The notes: generated by a model from the sequence alone, not told the origin. A stretch of 6,192 nucleotides of DNA from Syntrophaceae bacterium UBA1062 (GCA_002316295.1 DCDF01000103.1:1-6192), one strand, 5' to 3'. Positions 1 to 5,700 are shown, numbered from the stretch's first letter. Numbers and translations: made by a program.

Positions 1-977
1 CCCTGGATCTCAAGCCTCACCCCGGGATTTTCCTTCATATACTTGACCGCTTCGTCGAGCACCGGACGGCTCTTGGGTTTGATCGCTGATTTGCCGGTGT
101 CGAAATAGATGTTTCCGAAGCTGTAGGTGCCTCGTTGCGTCAGTTCCGCCTTTTCAGGCACAGGGCAGCCGTCTTCATCGATCTCGGCGCCCGCCGGAGT
201 ATCGGGACACTTGTCAAGATAATCATAGACGCCGTCTCCGTCACTGTCAAGAGGACAGCCGTTCTTGTCGACTGCCACGCCCTCGGGTGTATCGGGACAT
301 GCATCCCTGCTGTCAGGCACGCCGTCACCGTCACTGTCTGCAGGGGCGGCCGGAGCCGGCTGGGGGGCGGGTGCGGCTTCAGGCTCGGCTGCAGCGGCCT
401 TTTCTCCGCCACCAAAGAGGAGAGCGATGCCGAAAGTATAGAGCAGGTTATGGTTCGAGGTATCTCCCTCTCCCCTGAAATTCACTACATGCCTGATATC
501 CGCACGAAAGGCTACGTCAGGGTTCACGAAATATTTCAGCCCGACTCCGTAATCTGCCGCGAAATCGTTGTCGCGTCCACCGCCATCAGGCTTGCTGTCG
601 AAGGACATCAGCCCGAGTCCTGCAGCAAGGTATGGAACTAAATTCTCACACGGCGTAATGTCGCTCAGGTGATAGAGTCCTTCAAGACGATATAGATCAA
701 CAGGACCATCCACCCTGCCGGCCGGAGTGTCACGGGTGGCGTCGATGCGGCCGTAGGAGAGCTCGGCTGCTAGGTCTCGGGAAAGATGATATCCGAGACC
801 CAGTCCCACGATGGTATCGTTGTTGTAATCCAGATCACTGTCGAAGATAAATCTGCCCAAAAACGGGCTCACGGTAACTGCGCCGGCGCGGTTTTCCGCC
901 ATTGCCGCCGTCGCGGTCAGGAAAAGAACAATACATGCTGTAACCGCCGAAAACCTTGCCATATGACTCATTTTCAT
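1..977 (-). CDS. OmpA-family outer-membrane protein with TSP3 repeats (C-terminus cut off by window edge)
   Basis: The reading frame is open from an ATG at 977 to the window edge, giving 325 visible residues. The start is set by a strong AGGAGG box four bases upstream. Residues 1-27 form a signal peptide ending AMA, so the protein is exported. Residues about 28-190 alternate like an eight-stranded beta-barrel and end in a strand closing with LLYTFGIALLF. An Ala/Pro-rich linker follows (about 194-213). Two calcium-binding type-3 thrombospondin repeats come next, each opening DSDGDGV and carrying CPDTP and GCP (214-242 and 244-272). From about 283 the OmpA/MotB peptidoglycan-binding domain begins (YFDTGKSAIKPKS), but its diagnostic second half lies outside the window. 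Such proteins tie the outer membrane to the cell wall. It appears to be chromosomal backbone, lying outside the putative island boundary at 1118-1175. OprF-like is an equally good description. Confidence 0.93.
   Translation of the reverse strand, partial: MKMSHMARFSAVTACIVLFLTATAAMAENRAGAVTVSPFLGRFIFDSDLDYNNDTIVGLGLGYHLSRDLAAELSYGRIDATRDTPAGRVDGPVDLYRLEGLYHLSDITPCENLVPYLAAGLGLMSFDSKPDGGGRDNDFAADYGVGLKYFVNPDVAFRADIRHVVNFRGEGDTSNHNLLYTFGIALLFGGGEKAAAAEPEAAPAPQPAPAAPADSDGDGVPDSRDACPDTPEGVAVDKNGCPLDSDGDGVYDYLDKCPDTPAGAEIDEDGCPVPEKAELTQRGTYSFGNIYFDTGKSAIKPKSRPVLDEAVKYMKENPGVRLEIQ
162..338 (-). repeat. Two tandem type-3 thrombospondin repeats inside the OmpA-like gene
   Basis: Two 29-codon units (338-252 and 248-162, read on the minus strand) are separated by one Leu codon. 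Both begin DSDGDGV and share the order CPDTP then GCP. The Asp-rich DxDxDG stretches are the family's calcium ligands, and the paired Cys residues stabilise each unit. They act as a stiff spacer between the barrel and the peptidoglycan-binding domain. Confidence 0.85.
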
Positions 978-1032
978 GTGTCCTCCTCTGCTCTTCACAA
1001 CGAGCTAGGATATTTTTATATTCTCATAGAGA

Positions 1033-1060
1033 TTAATACGTGGGAAAGAGAATTAGTCAA
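1033..1060 (-). promoter_or_regulatory. Probable sigma70-type promoter of the OmpA-like gene
   Basis: On the minus strand a -35-like TTGACT (1060-1055) is followed after 16 bases by a -10-like TATTAA (1038-1033). Transcription would start near 1026, leaving a leader of about 50 bases before the AGGAGG box and ATG at 977. The -35 is close to consensus; the -10 matches in four of six positions. Confidence 0.45.
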
Positions 1061-1069
1061 TTCAGGACC

Positions 1070-1098
1070 GGCATGGAGCCGTGCGGCCGCTCCCTGCC
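1070..1098 (-). repeat. Inverted repeat downstream of the tRNA-Leu fragment
   Basis: Ten-base arms at 1070-1079 and 1089-1098 pair with one mismatch around a nine-base GC-rich loop. The hairpin sits 20 bases beyond the CCA end of the tRNA-Leu fragment on the same strand, where a tRNA terminator would be. No T-run follows it, so intrinsic terminator activity is doubtful. It may be a relic of the original tRNA transcription unit. Confidence 0.3.
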
Positions 1099-1117
1099 TG
1101 GTGGATTATGGTTTTTG

Positions 1118-1175
1118 TGGTGCGAGAGAAGGGGCTCGAATCCCCATGGATCGCTCTACTGAACTCTAAGTCCAG
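1118..1175 (-). other. 3' fragment of a tRNA-Leu(UAG) gene; probable island attachment site
   Basis: Read on the minus strand, the stretch has an anticodon arm CTGGA-CTTAGAG-TTCAG with anticodon TAG (Leu, codon CUA). A 13-base long variable arm typical of class II tRNAs follows, then a T-arm with loop TTCGAGC. It ends with an acceptor strand CTCTCGC, discriminator A and encoded CCA. The 5' acceptor strand and D-arm are absent: left of CTGGA the sequence turns abruptly AT-rich. The T-stem has an A-C mismatch at 53:61 and two G-T pairs, so the copy is drifting. A 3' part beginning at the anticodon arm is what tyrosine integrases leave at the far end of an element integrated in a tRNA gene. The polarity puts the island at higher coordinates, with an intact tRNA-Leu expected beyond the right edge. 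The tRNA reading is strong; the island role is inference. Confidence 0.7.
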
Positions 1176-1275
1176 GTATTTAATTTCATTATCTCATTTT
1201 AATATATAATATTTCCAAAAACATGTTTAGTGACATATTTTTGCCATATTTTGCTTCTTTTGTTCTGTGTCTCCA
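1176..1275. other. AT-rich gene-free junction sequence
   Basis: This stretch is strongly AT-rich compared with the flanking genes and has no credible coding frame. It contains a short tandem direct repeat, CATATTTTTGC then CATATTTTGC (1234-1254). Together with the tRNA fragment it looks like the terminal non-coding DNA of an integrated element, where integrase arm sites often lie. No specific site can be assigned. Confidence 0.4.
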
Positions 1276-1768
1276 GATGTAGTGTCAAGGACATATATTA
1301 GTCACGATCTGATCCTGGCAGCTGGGCCATTACGCCTAAAGAACGGGAAAAGCCATATAAGAGCCAATATTCTCTTCATTTCATCTGCAGGGAAAGGTAT
1401 TTCGAGGGCAAAGGTAAGTAAAATCAAAGACGCCCTCGGACAGGCATTTCTATCATGTGCATTATGATATGAGTGTCAGATTCTTTATCAAAAAGGATGA
1501 GGGCATGTATGCACAGATCGTAAGCTGAAAATAATGGTTTCGCGCCAGGATCAAAAGTAAGCCAAAGGGGTGCGGGTCCAGGACAGCTATGCTCACCTTG
1601 ATCTTCAAGCTGGCCTTGGGGTGCCCAGAAGACCTGGATACGCCAGAAAGGCCACAACTTGATACCTTTTTCAAAGAATGCCTTTATCGGCGGTGAGCTC
1701 AGGGAGACCGCTTAACTATAACTCACGCTGAATGATACCCTCCGTCCACAACAATTGACAATATCCCC
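1276..1768 (+). mobile_element. Decayed IS256-like insertion sequence remnant
   Basis: The right boundary is suggested by CCACAACAATTGACAATATC starting at 1746, which resembles the terminal inverted repeats I remember for IS256-family elements (outer end reading inward with TGTCAA). A weaker counterpart, TGTAGTGTCAAGGAC, lies near 1276 and would be the left end. Between them is a transposase C-terminal remnant (1535-1715). About 490 bases remain of an element that is normally about 1.3 kb, so most of the transposase has been deleted. The family assignment rests on motif memory, not a search, and the left boundary is uncertain. Confidence 0.45.
1535..1715 (+). pseudogene. IS256-family (mutator-type) transposase C-terminal remnant, frameshifted
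   Basis: The upstream frame, from 1535, reads KGCGSRTAMLTLIFKLALG. At a GGGG run (1618-1621) the coding potential moves to another frame and continues GAQKTWIRQKGHNLIPF and then FIGGELRETA to a TAA at 1713-1715. Removing one G joins the two into a tail very like IS256-group transposases (KGxGSR...L.MVFKL...AQK.WRRLNGH.LI...I.GV.F.DGE). An in-frame TAA at 1532 cuts off the upstream side, and the catalytic DDE region is absent. A possible scrap of the earlier part, GKGISRAKVSKIKDALGQAF, lies on the same strand at about 1390-1449 and resembles the family's GIS+SxVSR segment, but this match is weaker. The gene is clearly dead. Confidence 0.55.
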
Positions 1769-1805
1769 ATATCAAAACTTATGATGCCAAATATATTACG
1801 CATAT

Positions 1806-3368
1806 TTATGGGTTGAGCCGGTTATTCGTTCGCTTTCTTCCATAGGGAATTCCGAGCATACGCATGCGGTGTCTCAGCGTGTTGGGGTTGATCCTCAGAA
1901 GCTCAGCCGCGCCTCCCTTCCCGTGAATCTTGCCGTGGGTAAGATCGAGGGCCGACTGTATATGCAGCTTCATGGCTTCGTCGAGAGAAAGAAACTTACC
2001 TTCGGGTTCAGGGAGGGACTGCCTTGCCTTCGAGCCACCCCCAGGAAAAGCAAATTCATCAAATCGAAGGGGCTGGGAAGAGCCTGTTATTCGTGATTGG
2101 ATCAGTACCCGTTCAACGATGTTTTGCAGTTCCCGTACATTCCCCGGCCAGTCGTACGCCATGAGCCTTTCCATCGTGCCCGGTGCAAGCTCGGGATTGA
2201 ACCCCAGATTCAACTCTCTCGATTTGCGCATGATGAAGTAGCGGATCAGATTGGGTATATCCGATTTCCTTTCTCGAAGCGGTGGGATGGTGATGGGAAA
2301 AACATTGATCCGGAACCAGAGATCCAGCCGAAAAGAACCTTCCCGCACAAGTACCGCCATATTTCTGTGGGTTGCCGCAATGATGCGTACATCTACCTTT
2401 ATAGGTTTGGATCCCCCTACCCGTTCGATTTCCTTTTCCTGAAGAACCCGCAAGAGTCGTACCTGCACGGAGGCTGGCAAGTCCCCCACTTCATCCAAGA
2501 ATAAAGTCCCCTGATGGGCAAGCTCGAATCGTCCGCTCTTTCTGGCAAGAGCGCCGGTAAAGGCTCCCTTCTCATGCCCAAAAAGCTCGCTGTCTATCAG
2601 TCCTTCAGGGATGGCACCGCTGTTGATCTTCACGAAAGGCCCTTCTTTTCGAGGCGATGAATAGTGGATTCTGTTTGCAATGATCTCTTTGCCCACCCCA
2701 GTTTCCCCCATAAGAAGCACTGGAGTGTTCAGCGGGGCCACTTGGGTTACCGCCTCCATAACATTATACAGCCCTCCGCCCGCGCCGATTATTTCGCCCT
2801 CGGGGCCCTGCGCCAGCCCATGGCAGGCCTGCTGGAGGTCATGGCTGAAGAGTTCCTTAATATTTACAACCTCCTGGTACTGAAGGCTGTTGGCCACGGC
2901 TATGGAAAAAGGCTTGTGCAGGAGGCTGATAAGATGTGCGTGCTCATCGGTATATCGGTTGCGGCCTCGTGTAAAGAAGTCGATCTGTCCCAGGGGCCGG
3001 CCTTTTACCGACATGAACAGGACTATGCTTGATTTATCGACAAGTCCGAGTTTCATCCACATGGGCGGGGTGACCGGGCGGTTTTCAGGGTCGTTGAATA
3101 TGAGCACTGTATCCTTGATCTTCTTGTATGCCTGATGTCCCTCCTGAGAGATTGGAATGATCGTAGTCTGTGTATTGAGCGGGAGCTTGGACTTGATTGC
3201 CATTATGACGAGTGATCTGTTTTTTTCGTCAAAATAGGTTACGGCAACCCCATCCAGAGGGATATAGCCTTGCAGGAAATCCAGGCATTCCTGGGCCACC
3301 TCGTTGATATCGAGACTGCTGCAAATCCGAAGCGTGGCTTGATTGAAGAACTCCAGCTCGTTGATCAT
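1806..3368 (-). CDS. GAF-domain sigma54-dependent transcriptional activator (NtrC/FhlA-type enhancer-binding protein)
   Basis: The protein activates RNA polymerase-sigma54 by ATP hydrolysis. Numbered from the ATG at 3368 (520 aa): an N-terminal GAF-like sensor (about 2-166), then a complete AAA+ domain. This shows Walker A GETGVGKE (221-228), the sigma54-contacting GAFTGA loop (268-273), Walker B LFLDEVGD (289-296), sensor I ATHRN (332-336), arginine-finger candidates R347 and R353, and WPGNVREL (407-414). A Fis-type HTH closes the protein (about 482-507). There is no phosphoacceptor receiver domain, so the GAF domain probably binds a ligand directly. The frame is open to an ATG at 3485, but those 39 extra codons are AT-rich, have no ribosome binding site and contain promoter-like and palindromic sites. 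ELEFFNQATLRIC just after the 3368 start is where relatives begin. It is divergent from the hydrolase-like genes, whose sigma54 promoter it most likely controls. The ligand is unknown. Confidence 0.93.
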   Translation of the reverse strand: MINELEFFNQATLRICSSLDINEVAQECLDFLQGYIPLDGVAVTYFDEKNRSLVIMAIKSKLPLNTQTTIIPISQEGHQAYKKIKDTVLIFNDPENRPVTPPMWMKLGLVDKSSIVLFMSVKGRPLGQIDFFTRGRNRYTDEHAHLISLLHKPFSIAVANSLQYQEVVNIKELFSHDLQQACHGLAQGPEGEIIGAGGGLYNVMEAVTQVAPLNTPVLLMGETGVGKEIIANRIHYSSPRKEGPFVKINSGAIPEGLIDSELFGHEKGAFTGALARKSGRFELAHQGTLFLDEVGDLPASVQVRLLRVLQEKEIERVGGSKPIKVDVRIIAATHRNMAVLVREGSFRLDLWFRINVFPITIPPLRERKSDIPNLIRYFIMRKSRELNLGFNPELAPGTMERLMAYDWPGNVRELQNIVERVLIQSRITGSSQPLRFDEFAFPGGGSKARQSLPEPEGKFLSLDEAMKLHIQSALDLTHGKIHGKGGAAELLRINPNTLRHRMRMLGIPYGRKRTNNRLNP

Positions 3369-3393
3369 CGCTTCATCTCTTATGCTCCGCCGT

Positions 3394-3409
3394 TTGTCAA
3401 ATATGACAA
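3394..3409. promoter_or_regulatory. Perfect palindrome, candidate activator-binding site 1
   Basis: TTGTCA and TGACAA form perfect six-base arms around AATA. The centre lies about 105 bases upstream of the -24 element at 3506, within the range where sigma54 activators bind upstream activating sequences. It also lies in the leader of the regulator gene, so it could serve autoregulation. Binding by this regulator is inferred. Confidence 0.45.
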
Positions 3410-3419
3410 CTAGTTTTTT

Positions 3420-3449
3420 ATTATCATATTTAACAAATAAAATCATCAA
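3420..3449 (-). promoter_or_regulatory. Possible sigma70 promoter of the regulator gene
   Basis: On the minus strand TTGATG (3449-3444) and GATAAT (3425-3420) are separated by 18 bases in AT-rich DNA. Transcription would start near 3413, about 45 bases before the ATG at 3368. This supports the shorter protein start, because the promoter would lie inside the longer reading frame. Confidence 0.3.
3421..3436. promoter_or_regulatory. Imperfect second copy of the palindrome, candidate activator-binding site 2
   Basis: TTATCATATTTAACAA matches the reverse-strand reading of site 1 (TTGTCATATTTGACAA) at 14 of 16 positions, and the two differences are symmetric. It lies 27 bases from site 1. It overlaps the -10-like GATAAT proposed for the regulator gene. 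Paired sites of this kind are typical for dimeric or oligomeric sigma54 activators. Confidence 0.4.
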
Positions 3450-3505
3450 ATGTTGTAATTTATGATGATGTTTATCTAACTGCATGATTTAATTATCAAA
3501 TAATA

Positions 3506-3521
3506 TGGCATGTTTCTAGCA
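3506..3521 (+). promoter_or_regulatory. Sigma54 (-24/-12) promoter driving the hydrolase-like genes
   Basis: TGGCATGTTTCTAGCA fits the consensus TGGCAC-N5-TTGCA, with the invariant GG (3507-3508) and GC (3519-3520) at the required spacing. Departures are T for C in the -24 box and A for T in the -12 box. Transcription would begin near 3532, leaving a leader of about 114 bases before the ATG at 3646. The neighbouring gene encodes a sigma54 activator, which makes the assignment much more likely than motif matching alone. Confidence 0.7.
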
Positions 3522-3579
3522 AACCATATAGCTTGTTAGACATACGCCTCGACTTGGTACCGGGAGGGAAGAGGTATTC

Positions 3580-3606
3580 ATGCAGGCATATAACCAAGGG
3601 CGCTAG
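3580..3606 (+). CDS. Possible 8-codon leader peptide (MQAYNQGR) upstream of the hydrolase-like gene
   Basis: An ATG at 3580 opens an eight-codon frame closed by TAG at 3604-3606, inside the predicted leader of the sigma54 transcript. It is preceded by a purine-rich GGGAGGGAAGAGG (3562-3574), a good ribosome binding site five bases from the ATG. The frame ends 39 bases before the real gene start. It may be translated and influence the gene below, or be chance. The peptide shows no run of a single amino acid suggesting classical attenuation. Confidence 0.2.
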   Translation: MQAYNQGR

Positions 3607-3609
3607 ATA

Positions 3610-4617
3610 AAAACACTGAAAATATTTCAAAGAAAGGAGCACGACATGATTCTAGAACATCCGTTAAAAACATCGATTGGATTGATAGTTGCTCTTGCTC
3701 TCTTAGTGGGCTTTGGCCCCGGTGAGGCGCGGGCAGATTTCGATCTCACACCCAACGCAAAGATCAAAAAGGCATACGTCGACACACAGTGGGGCCAAGT
3801 TCACTATCGCTACACGACCGGGCCCAAAAACGCCCCGGTTCTGGTCATGCTTCACCAGACCTCCAGCGATTCTCAGATGTTCGAGAAGGTCATGGCCCGG
3901 CTCGGCAAATACTACAGCAGGATCATCGCACCGGATTTCCCCGGATACGGTGAAACCTTTCCCATTGACGAAAACAAAGGAATACCCTTCTATGCTGATG
4001 TGTTCATGGAGTCCTTGGACAATCTGGGAGTGAAGCAGTTTCATCTTGTCGGTCATCATACCGGAGGATTCATTGCCCTTGATATGAAGGTGCGGTACCC
4101 GAAGCGCATCAAAACACTCAATATTGTCGGCGTGCTTTACGGAACGGAAGAAGAGAAGGCGCCTATTCGTAAGATTTGCACAGAGCAGAACAACCTGACC
4201 ATTCCGGTGGCGGATGGCAGCCATCTGCTTAGGGGCTGGAAGCAGCTCGAACAGTACGGTGCCGCCAATACGTCCGTCGAGCATCACCAGCGCGAGGCAA
4301 TGGTTCACCTGAAGGCTTGGAAAGGGGGCGCCCTGGCATTCACAGCTGCTCTGGATTATGACTTCATTTCTAACTTTGACAAAGTAGAAGGCCCTCTGAT
4401 GATTATGTCTTCAAAGACCGATGTGCTCTATCCTTATTTTGAGCCGGCTAAAAAGGCGCGTCCCGATGCCGAGACAGCGATCGTGGAGGGTTGGGACTAT
4501 GAATTCGACGTAGACCCAGATGGTTGCGCAAAGGCTATCCACGGTTTTATTCAGAAGCACAAATAGGGTGCACCAGAGAAAACACTCAAAAATATTACAA
4601 AAAAGGAGCGCGACATG
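3610..4617 (+). repeat. Tandem gene duplication including the 36-base leader
   Basis: The leader and 5' end of copy 1 (from 3610) recur at 4579. Both leaders begin AAAACACT 36 bases before the ATG and end with an AAGGAG box and CGACATG. A 42-base block is identical in the two genes (3679-3720 and 4648-4689), covering most of the signal peptide, synonymous positions included. The repeat period is 969 bases. By eye the two proteins differ at 19 of the first 100 residues and more afterwards. Confidence 0.8.
3646..4566 (+). CDS. Exported alpha/beta-hydrolase-fold protein with His at the nucleophile position (copy 1)
   Basis: The 306-residue protein starts at an ATG preceded by AAAGGAG. Residues 1-30 form a signal peptide ending in ARA, so the mature protein begins near D31 and should act in the periplasm. 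The body has the alpha/beta-hydrolase layout: a PVLVMLHQT oxyanion-side strand (64-72), then IIAPDFPGYG (93-102), and the nucleophile elbow LVGHHTGG (134-141). The elbow normally reads GxSxG or GxDxG; here the nucleophile position is H138. The expected acid is present as D259 (SSKTDVLYP), but the expected C-terminal His is replaced by W283 (EGWDYEFDVDPD). Ordinary esterase chemistry is therefore not supported. It may be an unusual hydrolase or lyase, or a binding protein. It is the first gene behind the sigma54 promoter and a tandem paralogue of the next gene. The fold is near certain; the activity is unknown. Confidence 0.92.
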   Translation: MILEHPLKTSIGLIVALALLVGFGPGEARADFDLTPNAKIKKAYVDTQWGQVHYRYTTGPKNAPVLVMLHQTSSDSQMFEKVMARLGKYYSRIIAPDFPGYGETFPIDENKGIPFYADVFMESLDNLGVKQFHLVGHHTGGFIALDMKVRYPKRIKTLNIVGVLYGTEEEKAPIRKICTEQNNLTIPVADGSHLLRGWKQLEQYGAANTSVEHHQREAMVHLKAWKGGALAFTAALDYDFISNFDKVEGPLMIMSSKTDVLYPYFEPAKKARPDAETAIVEGWDYEFDVDPDGCAKAIHGFIQKHK

Positions 4618-5559
4618 ATTTTTAAGCATCCATTGAAAACATCAGTAGGATTGATAGTTGCTCTTGCTCTCTTAGTGGGCTTTGGCCCCCGCGAGGCACG
4701 GGCGGATCTTGATCTCACCCCCAATGCAACGATCAAAAAGGCATATGTTGACACCCACTTAGGCCAGATCCACTATCGGTATACAACCGGGCCCAAGAAA
4801 GCCCCTGTCCTCGTCCTGATCCACCAGACGACCAGCGACTCGGAGATGTTTGAAAGAATCATGACCCGTATGGGTAAATATTACAGCAGGATCATCGCAC
4901 CGGATTTCCCCGGGTATGGCGGGTCCTTCCAGGCCACTGACGAACAGGTCACCGGCATCCCCTTCTATGCGGGCATCTTCAAGGAAGCGCTGGACAACCT
5001 CGGGGTCAAGAAGGCTCATCTGGTAGGTCATCACACCGGGGGATGCATTGCCCTACAGATGAAAACGAGTTGGCCGGACATGTTCTATACGCTCAATATC
5101 ATGGGGCCTATCTATGGGGATCAGCAGTTCCGCAAAGACCTCCGCAAAATCACCACTGAATCCATTCATGAAATTACTCCTGTTGCTGATGGCAGTCATC
5201 TGCTCAGAGGCTGGAAAGCAGTGGAGAAGTATGGCGCCGCCGATGTCGAAGGCATTGACGATATCGTGTCTTTCCATCAGCGCGAGGCCATAGCTCACCT
5301 GAAGGGGTGGCGGGCTGGAAAACAGGCCTACAACGCCGCTCTTGACCAGGATTTCCAGGCCCTTTTCGATAAGGTGCCAGGTCCTCTCATGATTATGTGC
5401 GCACCGAAAAACGTACTCTGGCCTTTCTTCGAGCCTTCAAAAAAGGCCCGGCCGGATGCCGAGGCGGTTGTGGTGAGAGGCCATGATTACTTCTGCGACG
5501 AGGATCCCGATAACGTGGCACGTCATGTCGTAACCTTTACACAAAAATACAAGAAATAA
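4615..5559 (+). CDS. Exported alpha/beta-hydrolase-fold protein with His at the nucleophile position (copy 2)
   Basis: This 314-residue paralogue begins 48 bases after copy 1 with its own AAGGAG box, so the two are probably co-transcribed. It keeps a near-identical signal peptide (1-30, ending ARA), the HQTTSDSEMF loop (70-79), IIAPDFPGYG (93-102) and the elbow LVGHHTGG (136-143, with H140 at the nucleophile position). In contrast to copy 1 it retains the C-terminal His (H290 in RGHDYFCDEDPD). The acid position, however, reads Asn (N266 in CAPKNVLWP). The region after the elbow and around 206-220 differs most and includes small insertions, pointing to changed substrate or partner contacts in the lid. 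The two copies may have diverged to different ligands or work as a heteromer. Known families with the same elbow are not clear to me, so no specific function is offered. Confidence 0.92.
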   Translation: MIFKHPLKTSVGLIVALALLVGFGPREARADLDLTPNATIKKAYVDTHLGQIHYRYTTGPKKAPVLVLIHQTTSDSEMFERIMTRMGKYYSRIIAPDFPGYGGSFQATDEQVTGIPFYAGIFKEALDNLGVKKAHLVGHHTGGCIALQMKTSWPDMFYTLNIMGPIYGDQQFRKDLRKITTESIHEITPVADGSHLLRGWKAVEKYGAADVEGIDDIVSFHQREAIAHLKGWRAGKQAYNAALDQDFQALFDKVPGPLMIMCAPKNVLWPFFEPSKKARPDAEAVVVRGHDYFCDEDPDNVARHVVTFTQKYKK

Positions 5560-5572
5560 CCCACTCACACTC

Positions 5573-5605
5573 TGCGGAGGGTCACGACAGAGGTGACCCT
5601 CCGCA
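5573..5605 (+). terminator. Strong hairpin after the hydrolase-like pair
   Basis: Perfect 13-base arms (5573-5585 and 5593-5605, TGCGGAGGGTCAC and its complement) enclose a seven-base loop, GACAGAG. It begins 14 bases after the stop codon at 5559. No T-run follows, so it is not a standard intrinsic terminator. It may end or dampen transcription, or protect the 3' end of the hydrolase mRNA, before the oxidoreductase gene. Confidence 0.55.
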
Positions 5606-5700
5606 CATTACGGCCTGAATAGGGATCGGTTTCACCCATTAAACGAAACGCGGGACCGAGACAGGAATACTGTGCCTAAACCCCGCAGGGAGATAAAGTC

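Noticed and set aside
135..641. 168-residue plus-strand reading frame
   Set aside because: It lies wholly antisense to the OmpA-like gene, which has a signal peptide, TSP3 repeats and a strong ribosome binding site.
1118..1175. Functional tRNA-Leu gene
   Set aside because: The 5' acceptor strand and D-arm are absent and the T-stem has a mismatch at the conserved 53:61 pair, so only a 3' fragment is present.
1424..1674. Minus-strand reading frames of 70-77 codons
   Set aside because: They are antisense to the transposase remnant and show no recognisable domain or convincing ribosome binding site.
1700..1805. Intrinsic terminator for the regulator gene
   Set aside because: No stable stem followed by a T-run was found downstream of the stop at 1806 on the minus strand.
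2097..3135. Several plus-strand reading frames of 60-135 codons
   Set aside because: All are shadows of the sigma54 activator, whose AAA+ and HTH motifs are complete on the minus strand.
3394..3409. NifA-type upstream activating sequence (TGT-N10-ACA)
   Set aside because: The spacing between TGT and ACA here is eight bases, and the regulator is a GAF-type activator without other signs of nitrogen-fixation context.
3703..4308. 201-residue minus-strand reading frame
   Set aside because: It is antisense to hydrolase-like copy 1. A similar but broken frame under copy 2 simply reflects the duplication.
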